Source of the DNA: JAMCXS01 sp964459065
Lineage (GTDB): Bacteria; Acidobacteriota; Terriglobia; UBA7540
Assembly: GCA_964459065.1 (NCBI GenBank)
Contig: CAYWMN010000002.1
Coordinates: forward strand, 1-36,607
Direction: 5' to 3'
Length of the DNA stretch: 36,607 bases
Shown here piece after piece: positions 7,833 through 14,840 of the stretch. The notes under the pieces are model-generated. The model saw only the letters and a program-made list of their open reading frames with translations. It searched no databases and was not told the origin of the DNA. Each line of letters starts with the position of its first letter. Position 1 is the stretch's first letter. The translations under genes were made by a program, and so were the position numbers.

Positions 7833-8678
7833 TTAAAGAGGAAGGAGGGTTTTGAGGTAGTCCGCCAGGGCAGCCTGCCAGGGCCCAGGAAGCGCCAAGC
7901 CGGCCTCCTTCAGCGCCCGCATTTCCATCACGGCATAATGAAGCCGTTTGGCGCGCCGGCCCATCCTGTCCGACGGCACGCCCCGCACTTTGCCGGCATC
8001 AAGCCCGGCGGCTTCTGCGGCGCGCGTTGCCAGTTCATAGCGGGTGCAGGCTCCCTCGTTCGAAAGATGGTAAAGTCCCGTGCGCCCGCTCTCAATAACC
8101 GCCAGGATGGTCCCGGCAGCGTCCAGCGTGTAGGTTGCCGAACCCCTCTGATCGCTTGCCACCACGTACTCGCCTCCGCTCGCGATGGTTCGAAGCCCCT
8201 TTTCAATAAAATTTGTTTTCCCCGGCCCGAAAAGAACGGAAACTCTGAAAATCCAGTGTTTCGGTAATTGGGCTGCGATCTGCTCGCCGCGCAGCTTGGT
8301 CCGCCCGTAGACAGTTCTGGGATTCGTCAGGTCGGTTTCTGTGTAGGGATGGTCTTTCCCGCCGTCAAACACCGCGTCCGTTGAAATGTAGGCGAGCGCT
8401 GCACCGACTTCGCTCGCCGCTTCCGCGACGTAGCGCGTGCCGTGCACGTTCACCCGATAAGCCTGCGCCGGGTTCAGTTCGCAAACGTCGGGGCTGGGAA
8501 TCGCGGCGGAATGAATGATCACGTCCGGGCGCAACCGCAGGAAGACCGCTCGGACCTCGTCGAATTTTGTGATGTCGGCTTCCGCCCGGCTGATCGGCAA
8601 AACCGCATGCCGGGCCTGGATAACTTGGACCAGCCCACGGCCCAATAATCCCGTCGCTCCGGTAATCGCAATTTTCAT
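7833..8678 (-). CDS. RmlD-like NAD(P)-dependent sugar nucleotide reductase
   Basis: Extended short-chain dehydrogenase of the dTDP-4-dehydrorhamnose reductase (RmlD) superfamily, 281 residues. The nucleotide motif GATGLLG is at residues 7-13; DVIIHSAAI is the second strand; YISTDAVFDG precedes the catalytic YxxxK at Tyr124-Lys128. The ATG at 8678 is preferred over the in-frame upstream start at 8732 because MKIAITGATG places the first strand at the N-terminus, as in the family. No other rhamnose (rml) genes are near, so the true substrate is open; RmlD relatives also include the MAT2B type and other nucleotide-sugar reductases. Confidence 0.85.
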   Translation of the reverse strand: MKIAITGATGLLGRGLVQVIQARHAVLPISRAEADITKFDEVRAVFLRLRPDVIIHSAAIPSPDVCELNPAQAYRVNVHGTRYVAEAASEVGAALAYISTDAVFDGGKDHPYTETDLTNPRTVYGRTKLRGEQIAAQLPKHWIFRVSVLFGPGKTNFIEKGLRTIASGGEYVVASDQRGSATYTLDAAGTILAVIESGRTGLYHLSNEGACTRYELATRAAEAAGLDAGKVRGVPSDRMGRRAKRLHYAVMEMRALKEAGLALPGPWQAALADYLKTLLPL

Positions 8679-8741
8679 GATCTGTTTCCGGAATTGGCTC
8701 CTTGCGTGATAATCCGGCAAAATGATGCCCAACCGATTGGA

Positions 8742-9287
8742 TCACGGGCGGTGCGTAAGCGGCTTAGCCGTCCCTTGCTCGGCAGCAATGTGATCCACGT
8801 AAGACCGCAGCGTTCTCACGATCTCCTCTGCGAGCTCCTGCGTTGAGAACCCTTTGGCATAAATTTCGCTGTGCGATCCTGTTGTCGTCTGCCGGCGCCC
8901 TTTTTTCGGTTTCCGATTCAGGATGTCCGCGTGCCACACGGGCTTACGGGTCACCCAGTCCCCCACCACAACCGTAAACAGAATGTGGCCGCGCCTTCTT
9001 TCAACTTGCCGGGGCTGCGGAATTCCGTTTCGCATTCTGAATTCCGTTTTTCTTTCGGGCTCCCGGGCTTCCATCACAAGATCGACACCTTCCGGGTCCC
9101 GGGTGGGCTTATATTTTCCCCAGACGCGAAGGTCAACAACGATCCAGGAGTCAATATTTTTAGGCATTCGGCCCACGTACATCAGCTTGCCGCCAACAAG
9201 CGGCTTCTCTTTTTGAGTGGGGGTTTGTCCAAATGCCGATGGCGCCAGAAAAAACAATGCCAGGGCACACGATGCCAGCGCTCTCAT
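8742..9287 (-). CDS. Secreted hypothetical protein, 181 residues
   Basis: Not recognised. The ATG at 9287 lies five bases after GAGGAG and is chosen over the GTG two codons upstream. The N-terminus MRALASCALALFFLAPSAFG is a clear Sec signal peptide, with cleavage expected near SAFG-Q. The mature part is basic, with VVDLRVWGKYKP, a Lys/Arg-rich RKPKKGRRQ stretch near residue 130 and a C-terminal helix with QELAEEIVRTLRSYVDHI. No Cys, no lipobox and no transmembrane segment are seen. It lies 63 bases upstream of the RmlD-like gene on the same strand and may share its transcript. Likely periplasmic; no function can be assigned. Confidence 0.75.
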   Translation of the reverse strand: MRALASCALALFFLAPSAFGQTPTQKEKPLVGGKLMYVGRMPKNIDSWIVVDLRVWGKYKPTRDPEGVDLVMEAREPERKTEFRMRNGIPQPRQVERRRGHILFTVVVGDWVTRKPVWHADILNRKPKKGRRQTTTGSHSEIYAKGFSTQELAEEIVRTLRSYVDHIAAEQGTAKPLTHRP

Positions 9288-9304
9288 TGCCACTCCTCGC
9301 CGGT

Positions 9305-9317
9305 TAGAGATTCTCTA
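9305..9317. promoter_or_regulatory. Palindrome upstream of the secreted hypothetical gene
   Basis: TAGAGA-T-TCTCTA is a perfect 6-bp inverted repeat with a one-base centre, just outside the Shine-Dalgarno of the gene starting at 9287. It could be an operator or part of the leader. No factor can be named. Confidence 0.25.
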
Positions 9318-9404
9318 TCATAAACTCAAGCGAACCCCCGCGCAGCAGGGTTCCTGGATCCTGCCAAAAGGTGGAGGGAAGGCCCCAACCTTGCAGCGAA
9401 GGAT

Positions 9405-9677
9405 TTATAAAAGATTTTGAACGCCCGGCTGAAAGCAGATGTGCGAACACTCATAGCCGTTAATCGTGTAAACGCGGTTGCCCGAGGGCAGGGCTTCAAG
9501 CGCCTCATCAGACTCGCGCGTCAAGAGCAAGTAGCGGCTCACCTGGTAGTCCTCATCGAAGGCGGAGATGATGGCTTCCGTCTCTTCCCTGGGAAGCCCC
9601 AGGAATGAAAGGTGGACGGCCCGCCCAAAGCCGCCGGCGGCTTCAACGTACTTCGCGATCAGCGAGGAAAGAGTCAT
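9405..9677 (-). CDS. Small conserved-looking hypothetical protein, 90 residues
   Basis: Not recognised. The ATG at 9677 follows GGGGAGG with 8-9 bases spacing; a longer form starting at 9728 is possible but lacks a ribosome binding site. The sequence MTLSSLIAKYVEAAGGFGRA is followed by an acidic helical part (REETEAIISAFDEDYQVSRY) and a C-terminal part with two Cys (YECSHICFQPG). No signal peptide or membrane segment. The composition is balanced and the start signal is good, so it is probably a real cytosolic protein. It lies between the secreted hypothetical gene and the sulfur cluster on the same strand. Confidence 0.65.
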   Translation of the reverse strand: MTLSSLIAKYVEAAGGFGRAVHLSFLGLPREETEAIISAFDEDYQVSRYLLLTRESDEALEALPSGNRVYTINGYECSHICFQPGVQNLL

Positions 9678-9987
9678 CAGCCAAGCCTCCCCGGCATCAT
9701 ACACCTTCCCGCAGTCTACCGATAACAAGACTCGACGCGCCCGCGTGACCCCGTCAGTGGGGTGGGGAGTTTAACCGGCGCTCAGGCCAAGGGAATCTGC
9801 GGACATCCTGCAAGTCTGCGAGGACTCGCACCTGAATCCCCAAGTGTTTTAAAGGGAGGTGCCTTAGAACACGGATGACCATGGGGGAAGCCTGCATCAG
9901 GATTTGGGGAAACCCCGCGAGTGAACGCTCAAACCGGGACGGGCAAACGAGTCGTCCCGGCTGAGCGTTTTGAAAGGTTCAAGCCCA
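9678..9987. other. Spacer between moeZ-like gene and 90-aa gene
   Basis: About 310 bases without a supported gene. The only clear structure is the long dyad at 9924-9969 next to the moeZ-like stop. The middle part (9780-9920) has GGGG/CCCC runs but no pattern of a tRNA or of a riboswitch that I recognise. Confidence 0.5.
9924..9969 (-). terminator. Strong 16-bp dyad behind the sulfur operon
   Basis: AACGCTCA (9924-9931) pairs with TGAGCGTT (9962-9969), and inside it CCGGGACG (9934-9941) pairs with CGTCCCGG (9953-9960), around an 11-base loop. It begins about 18 bases after the moeZ-like stop codon. No T run follows on the minus strand, so it is either a factor-assisted terminator or a 3'-end stabiliser of the mRNA. 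Confidence 0.55.
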
Positions 9988-11157
9988 TTAGTAGCTGGGC
10001 ATGGAGGGATCGATATCACGCGCCCAGGCAAGGACTCCGCCTTTAAGGTTGTGGATCTTCTTGAAACCTGACTTCATCAGGAACTCCACAGCCTTTGCGC
10101 TGCGTACGCCCGATCGGCAATGGACAACAATGTCATCGGCGGAATTCAGCTCGTGCATGCGCTTCGGCACGTCGCCCAGAGGTATCAGTTTGGAGCCGTC
10201 GATCTTGCAGATCTGGTATTCATGCGGCTCACGAACGTCCACCAGGACAATAGGCTTCTCTTGGTCCATCATCTGTTTCAACTCGGTCACTGTAATTTCA
10301 GGGACGTTGGTTTCTGGCACGTGTTCTTCTCCTCGGATCCCACAGAATTGCTCGTAATCAATCAGCTCGGTTACGGTTGGATGCGTACCGCACACCGGGC
10401 AGTCGGGGTTCTTGCGCAGTTTAAGTTCCCGAAACTTAAGCCCCAGAGCGTCAAACAATAGCAGCCGGCCGATCAGCGGGTCCCCTTTGCCGAGGATCAA
10501 CTTGATCGTTTCGAGCGCTTGAATCGAGCCCACAATTCCGGGCAGGACGCCCAGCACGCCGCCTTCAGCGCAACTGGGAACCAGCCCCGGCGGAGGCGGC
10601 TCGGGATAGAGGCAGCGGTAGCACGGCCCCTCCTGCGCATAGAAAACTGAAGCTTGCCCCTCAAATCTAAAGATGCTGCCATAGACGTTAGGTTTGCCTA
10701 ACAAAACGCAAGCATCGTTCACCAGGTACCGGGTGGGGAAATTGTCGGTACCGTCTGCAACGATATCGTAATCCTTGAAGATGTCGAGCGCGTTCTCTGA
10801 ATTGAGGTGCGTTTCGTAGGGAACCACCTCCACATTCGGATTGATGTCGCGAATGGTATCGCGCGCCGACTCCAGCTTGGGACGTCCGACATCGTCAGTA
10901 TCATGAATGATCTGCCGCTGAAGATTTGTATAGTCCACCACATCGAAATCCACCATGCCCAGCTTGCCCACGCCCGCGGCGGCCAGGTAAAGCGCCAGCG
11001 GAGTTCCCAAGCCCCCGGCGCCGATGCAGAGCACTTTGGCCTGCTTCAACTTCAGTTGGCCTTCCATGGCCACTTCCGGCATGATGAGGTGGCGGCTATA
11101 GCGTAGGATTTCGTCATTGCTCAGTTGCAATGTGGGATCTGAGGTTAATGTTGGCAT
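9988..11157 (-). CDS. moeZ: MoeB/ThiF-type adenylyltransferase fused to rhodanese (MoeZ-like)
   Basis: E1-like enzyme that adenylates the C-terminal glycine of a ubiquitin-like sulfur carrier and then passes sulfur to it. 389 residues from the ATG at 11157, behind GAGAGGGAAAAG. The ThiF/MoeB domain spans about residues 15-270: GAGGLG at 46-51, DFDVVDYTNLQRQ, DGTDNFPTRYLVND, and zinc-site pairs CYRC and CPVC. A C-terminal rhodanese domain (about 285-385) carries the active Cys347 in VHCRSGVRSA. The same fusion in actinobacteria (MoeZ/MoeBR) activates CysO and MoaD. It is the last gene of a cysM-mec-cysO-moeZ order, so its main partner is probably the carrier encoded 143 bases upstream; it may also serve molybdopterin or thiamin carriers. 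Confidence 0.93.
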   Translation of the reverse strand: MPTLTSDPTLQLSNDEILRYSRHLIMPEVAMEGQLKLKQAKVLCIGAGGLGTPLALYLAAAGVGKLGMVDFDVVDYTNLQRQIIHDTDDVGRPKLESARDTIRDINPNVEVVPYETHLNSENALDIFKDYDIVADGTDNFPTRYLVNDACVLLGKPNVYGSIFRFEGQASVFYAQEGPCYRCLYPEPPPPGLVPSCAEGGVLGVLPGIVGSIQALETIKLILGKGDPLIGRLLLFDALGLKFRELKLRKNPDCPVCGTHPTVTELIDYEQFCGIRGEEHVPETNVPEITVTELKQMMDQEKPIVLVDVREPHEYQICKIDGSKLIPLGDVPKRMHELNSADDIVVHCRSGVRSAKAVEFLMKSGFKKIHNLKGGVLAWARDIDPSMPSY

Positions 11158-11300
11158 TTTCTTTTCCCTCTCTTCAATATTGACCAAAAGGTCCTGATTC
11201 GTTCATCACGCTTCCTTCAGCGTTTTCTCTTCCGTCGTCTTAAAGGGTTGAGTTCTTAGCTTGGGGGGATCAGCCCGGGATTCCGCTCGCGGAACCCAGG

Positions 11301-11600
11301 CTAGCTACAGATGCAGCGAATCATTGAACCGCCTGCGATGGAGGGAACGATGCTAATCACATCAGTTTCGCGGACAGGGGTTTGGTCCTTCTGGAGGAAT
11401 CGAATATCTTCATCGTTGACGTATATATTGACAAAACTGCGGAGTTTGCCTTCTTCGTTGAAAAGGTGCTTTTGCAGGTCGCCAAACTGCGCAGTCAGTC
11501 CCGCGAGCGCCTCCCCAACGGTTTTGGCATCAATTTCAACCGAATCCTTTTTCCCTGCGAATTGTCGCAAGGGAGTTGGTATCACGACCTTTACTGCCAT
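11301..11600 (-). CDS. cysO: MoaD/ThiS-like sulfur carrier (CysO type) with masked C-terminal Gly-Gly
   Basis: Small ubiquitin-fold protein, 99 residues, expected to carry sulfur as a C-terminal thiocarboxylate. Typical features are KVVIPTPLRQFAGKKDSVEI, a central GEALAGLTAQF helix, VNIYVNDEDIRFL and the hydrophobic VISIVPSIAGG. Active carriers end in Gly-Gly; here Gly90-Gly91 are followed by SMIRCICS before a TAG stop (checked on the reverse strand). The carrier is therefore probably made as a precursor. QbsE of Pseudomonas and HcyS of Wolinella are known precedents, in which a neighbouring JAMM protease removes the tail. Such a gene lies 86 bases upstream here. The CysO role is inferred from neighbours; a molybdopterin role is less likely. 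Confidence 0.88.
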   Translation of the reverse strand: MAVKVVIPTPLRQFAGKKDSVEIDAKTVGEALAGLTAQFGDLQKHLFNEEGKLRSFVNIYVNDEDIRFLQKDQTPVRETDVISIVPSIAGGSMIRCICS

Positions 11601-11686
11601 TCCTTCTCCTCAACAATCTGCAAAAAACCTGAAAACTTGGGAACGTTGCCCCATTACCTGCCTTGGATGCAAGACAAGGCCTTACG

Positions 11687-12157
11687 TTACAAGGCGTTCA
11701 CTTCTTCTGGCTCAAAGCGCTGCCGGTCTTTTGAAAGCACCCAAGAGGTGATGGCCTTCGCCTCTCCGCGCTCAACTGACATAATAACATAAGAATACCA
11801 CGGCCAAGCGTGTTCACGATCATAATTTGAAGGCCGGGCCGGATGGTCGGGATGGGAATGATAGTACCCGACAACGTCGAGTCCCCGCTTGCGCGAATCC
11901 CGCTCCACTCGCAACTGGTCCTCCGGATCAATCAGGAAACGGTTTTTCTCCGATTCCCGGCCGGGGTCTTCAACGGGAAGAAGTTCCTGCGCCCGGGCAG
12001 GATCGTGCCGGAGATTCCGCAAGGGGACCACCTCGGAAACGATCTTACTCTCCTCGTCCGCGTGGCCCAGCAGCACACCGCAGCATTCACTTGGATAATC
12101 GCGCTCACCGTGAGCACGGATCTGTTCAAGTTCATGGGGCTTGAAGTTTATCGCCAT
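11687..12157 (-). CDS. mec: JAMM/MPN+ metalloprotease (Mec-like)
   Basis: Zinc isopeptidase of family M67. In Mycobacterium the homologue Mec releases cysteine from the CysO-cysteine adduct. 156 residues from the ATG at 12157; an upstream ATG at 12196 would add 13 residues but has no ribosome binding site. The JAMM motif is complete: Glu24 (in YPSECCG), His100 and His102 (YYHSHPDHP), Ser110 and Asp113 (SNYD). No signal peptide, so it is cytosolic. It lies between the cysteine synthase gene and the sulfur carrier gene. Two jobs are plausible: trimming the eight extra residues of the carrier, and freeing the newly made cysteine. Which one applies cannot be told from sequence. Confidence 0.92.
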   Translation of the reverse strand: MAINFKPHELEQIRAHGERDYPSECCGVLLGHADEESKIVSEVVPLRNLRHDPARAQELLPVEDPGRESEKNRFLIDPEDQLRVERDSRKRGLDVVGYYHSHPDHPARPSNYDREHAWPWYSYVIMSVERGEAKAITSWVLSKDRQRFEPEEVNAL

Positions 12158-12237
12158 AAGTTGATCTCTGAAGTTATCCGTGCAAGCCTCACCCATTACG
12201 GGGAAAAGCTGTGCCGTGTAATGCCGAGCGCTCCGCG

Positions 12238-13206
12238 CTAACGGTTTACAGGCTCATCCCAAAACCGTTCGCTCAAATACTTGTCGCCGCTGTCGGGAAA
12301 AATGGTAACCACCACGCCCTGCCGGATCTCCCGCGCCACTTCCAGCGCAGCCACCGTTGCCGCTCCGGCGGAAACACCCACCAGCAGGCCCTCCTCCCGG
12401 GCCAGCCGGAGCGTCATGGTATAGGCGTCTTCGGTTGAAACCTCAATATTCTGGTCAACCACGGAAGGATCGTAAATGCCCGGCACCATCGCCGACGCCA
12501 GATTCTTCAAGCCCTCCAGCCCATGAAACGGCGAATCCGGCTGGACGGAAATCGCCTGGACGCCGGGCTTCAGTTCCTTCAACCGGCGGGCTGTTCCCAC
12601 CAGGGTTCCGGTCGTCCCAAGGCCTGCAACAAAGTGCGTCACTTTCCCTTCCGTCTGCTCAAAGATTTCCGGACCGGTGGTCTGATAGTGGGCTTGCCAA
12701 TTAGCAGGATTGTCGTATTGGTTGCCGTAAAAATAAGTCTCGGGCTCTTTTTCCGCCAGTTCGCGCACCTGGCGGATGGCGCCATCCGAACCTTCCATCG
12801 GGTCGGTGTAAACAATCTCCGCGCCGTAGGCGCTCAGAATGCGCTTCCGCTCCACGCTGACGTTGGAGGGCATGAAGAGTTTCAGCCGGTAACCCCGCGC
12901 CGCGCAAATCATGGCGTAGGCAATCCCTGTATTCCCGGAAGTCGAGTCCAGCAGGATCTTATCCCGGTTCATCAGCCCCGCCCGCTCAGCCTCAAGAATG
13001 ATATTCCAGGCGGCCCGGACTTTCACCGATCCACCGGGGTTTACCCACTCGACTTTCGCCAGAAGCTCAACACCCGGAAGGCCCTTGGCAAGCTTTTGAA
13101 GACGGACCAGCGGTGTGTTGCCGATTAAAGACAAAATGTCCGTGACCGGACTTAAACCAGAAGACACCAGCGCCTCTTTATACCCTGAATTCATGATATG
13201 CGTCAC
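12238..13206 (-). CDS. cysM: PLP-dependent cysteine synthase (CysM/CysK family)
   Basis: Fold-type II PLP enzyme that replaces the activated side-chain group of serine with sulfur. 322 residues from a GTG at 13206, or 318 from the ATG at 13194. The PLP lysine is Lys62 in NPGGSVKVRAA; the phosphate/substrate loop is SGNTG at 90-94; GLGTTGTLVG holds the cofactor phosphate. The residue after Lys is Val where most members have Asp (SxKDR), a small oddity. Its position with mec, cysO and moeZ suggests the thiocarboxylate route, with O-phosphoserine or O-acetylserine as co-substrate. The Arg that selects O-phosphoserine in M. tuberculosis CysM is not obvious in the aligned VQPDSPFHG region. No Shine-Dalgarno is visible. 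Confidence 0.92.
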   Translation of the reverse strand: MTHIMNSGYKEALVSSGLSPVTDILSLIGNTPLVRLQKLAKGLPGVELLAKVEWVNPGGSVKVRAAWNIILEAERAGLMNRDKILLDSTSGNTGIAYAMICAARGYRLKLFMPSNVSVERKRILSAYGAEIVYTDPMEGSDGAIRQVRELAEKEPETYFYGNQYDNPANWQAHYQTTGPEIFEQTEGKVTHFVAGLGTTGTLVGTARRLKELKPGVQAISVQPDSPFHGLEGLKNLASAMVPGIYDPSVVDQNIEVSTEDAYTMTLRLAREEGLLVGVSAGAATVAALEVAREIRQGVVVTIFPDSGDKYLSERFWDEPVNR

Positions 13207-13212
13207 TTGGCG

Positions 13213-13242
13213 ATTCTAGGGGGTAGAGCTCCATGGTGTCAA
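13213..13242 (-). promoter_or_regulatory. Promoter of the cysM-mec-cysO-moeZ operon
   Basis: A perfect -35 TTGACA (13237-13242), an 18-base spacer and -10 TAGAAT (13213-13218; 5 of 6) on the minus strand. The predicted start site, about seven bases on, falls at 13206, exactly the first base of the in-frame GTG. The mRNA would then be leaderless, or have a 12-base leader if the ATG at 13194 is used. Confidence 0.75.
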
Positions 13243-13569
13243 CAACGCGGGTCGGAGTCAAGCGCGGAGGAACAAATCGAACGCGGCTGTTTGCTTTGCG
13301 ATCCCTGATGATGATGGGAAACCGGGCGGCCAAGAAATTCAAGGTCCAGATACTTGACGTCATCCTCACAGAGTTCCACGATCCGGTCGAAACCTTCTGC
13401 CCCCACCGAAGATCGAGTTTCATTCAGAAGCTGGAAGTGTTTTTCAATGACCTTCGGTCCAACCGGCCGTTGGCGCCAACTAGATTTCCCAAACCTGCTA
13501 AGCTAGGGTTCATGAAATAAGCGCGGCCTTTCCAGATTGCCGCAAACCCGCAGGAGGGGGAAGCACCGA
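13243..13569. other. Divergent spacer upstream of cysM and the receiver-like gene
   Basis: No gene is supported. Short frames exist on both strands but have no ribosome binding site and no recognisable content. A 12-base perfect palindrome, GTTGGCGCCAAC, lies at 13469-13480, about 90 bases before the receiver-like gene, and may be an operator. AGGAGG near 13551 serves that gene. Confidence 0.4.
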
Positions 13570-13959
13570 ATGGCAGATCGAATTTTGGCTGTGGTGGATG
13601 ACTTGTTCTTTATGGCGAAGATTCAGCAAACCGCCCGGCAGCTGAACGTGGCGCTGGAGACCGTCGCGCCCGGCGCAGTAACAAGCTCTCTCGCCGCTGA
13701 AGGGGCTTCGGCAATTTTACTGGACCTGAACCATCGCTCGGGTGCAGCCCTCAATGTATTGAAAACTCTTAAGGGGGATGCAAGGACCAGCGGCATTCCC
13801 GTGGTCGGCTTTCTCTCGCACGTTCAGGCTGATCTCGCGAAAGCTGCTCGCGCAGCCGGGTGCGACGTCGTTCTGGCGCGTTCAGCTTTCAGCCAACAGC
13901 TCCCTTCCTTGCTTATCAAGCTGTCAGAAAAAGACACTTCCGCGCCTCCCCAACCCTAA
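13570..13959 (+). CDS. Receiver-like (pseudo-response-regulator) protein
   Basis: 129 residues, about the size of a single CheY-like receiver domain. MADRILAVVDDLFFMAKIQQTA matches the first strand and acidic-pair region, ILLDLN matches the phospho-acceptor strand (Asp in LDL), and IPVVGFLSHV the Thr/Ser strand. The conserved Lys of the last strand appears to be Arg or absent (VVLARSAFS), so phosphorylation signalling may be impaired or altered. The ATG at 13570 is preferred over 13537 because a GGAGGGGGAAG run precedes it. No output domain and no adjacent kinase. It is convergent with the HAD gene, with a 15-base gap. The fold is probable; the partner is unknown. Confidence 0.7.
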   Translation: MADRILAVVDDLFFMAKIQQTARQLNVALETVAPGAVTSSLAAEGASAILLDLNHRSGAALNVLKTLKGDARTSGIPVVGFLSHVQADLAKAARAAGCDVVLARSAFSQQLPSLLIKLSEKDTSAPPQP

Positions 13960-13974
13960 AGCACCCGGAGCCGC

Positions 13975-14586
13975 TCAAAACTCCAGGCCCGCCCCGCGCA
14001 AGTCGCTTTCAAGCTGGGCGGCATTTTCAAAATGCAGAGTCCGCAATCCCACGCGGCCCGCGCATTCCAGATTCAATTTCCTGTCGTCAATAAAAATGCA
14101 CTCTTCCGGCGCGTGCTGGCTCAAATCGAGCACCAGCTGGAAGATTTCGTCGTCCGGCTTCTTCACACCCAGAAAGCAGGAACTGAAAAATACTTTGAAA
14201 TATTTTCTTAATTCAAAATGCTCAATGCGGTAGTGGTTCAGTTCTCTCGATTCATTGTTCAACGTTCCCAGGAAACTTTTCCCGGCACGCGCCAGCCGCT
14301 CCAGTAAATCGAGCGTCCCGTCAATAGGCTTCGACTGGGAAAACATGAACGCCTTGAACTCTTCTTTCCCGAAATCTCGCGGACGGTAAAAAATAGTCCG
14401 TTCAAGATACCGCTCAAGCGTAAGCCGTCCGGTTTCGAACCGAGTCACGATAAGTTCGTGCCGGTCTTCAAAATCCTCCCGATCCAACTTAAAAGCTTCC
14501 ACCGCCCGCTGCCGGGCATGATGGTCCCAGCCGTTTGTCAGCAGGACCCCTCCGACGTCCCAGAACAATGCTTTGATTTCCGCCAT
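13975..14586 (-). CDS. HAD-superfamily hydrolase
   Basis: Haloacid-dehalogenase-like phosphatase or hydrolase of 203 residues. Motif I is FWDVGGVLL with nucleophile Asp10; the usual second Asp is Gly, as in many DxGGV members. Motif II is the Thr/Asn of LGTLNNES, motif III the Lys of GVKKPDDEIF, and motif IV is FIDDRKLN. A helical cap lies between residues about 20 and 90 (subclass I). The ATG at 14586 is six bases after AGGAGG; the longer frame to 14664 is rejected. The DxGGV type resembles YihX-like sugar phosphatases and epoxide-hydrolase N-terminal domains. The substrate is not predictable. Confidence 0.88.
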   Translation of the reverse strand: MAEIKALFWDVGGVLLTNGWDHHARQRAVEAFKLDREDFEDRHELIVTRFETGRLTLERYLERTIFYRPRDFGKEEFKAFMFSQSKPIDGTLDLLERLARAGKSFLGTLNNESRELNHYRIEHFELRKYFKVFFSSCFLGVKKPDDEIFQLVLDLSQHAPEECIFIDDRKLNLECAGRVGLRTLHFENAAQLESDLRGAGLEF

Positions 14587-14651
14587 TCGTATCCTCCTTT
14601 TTCTCCTATGTTCGCACAAGGACTTCATCAGCGCGAATTCCGCGCACGCGG

Positions 14652-14673
14652 CCGGTTCCCGCACGGGAACCGG
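14652..14673. repeat. Perfect 10-bp inverted repeat between divergent genes
   Basis: CCGGTTCCCG and CGGGAACCGG are separated by only CA. It lies 66 bases upstream of the HAD start and about 170 upstream of the HEAT-protein start, so it could be a shared operator or an RNA hairpin. The two-base loop favours a protein-binding DNA palindrome, but that is inference. Confidence 0.4.
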
Positions 14674-14840
14674 ATTCGCTTAATCCGGCGCAAGCGCCAT
14701 TGCGCGCCGCACACTCCTGCTCCCCCGCCCAGGGCCAACCCCTTGGGTTTTCTGGTTCAAAGTTCACACGAGACCTGTACAATACAAGTTGGTATCGAAG
14801 CTAGACCTGACGGACTCCCGTTGGACAAGGTGAGGGCAAT

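Noticed and set aside
9780..9920. Possible tRNA or riboswitch in the moeZ-like downstream spacer (a GCGAGTCCTCGC string looked like a T arm)
   Set aside because: No acceptor stem, anticodon arm or conserved T-loop pattern could be built around it.
13178..13520. Two small frames (minus 81 codons, plus 95 codons) in the cysM upstream spacer
   Set aside because: They overlap the clear cysM promoter, lack ribosome binding sites and show biased, non-protein-like composition.
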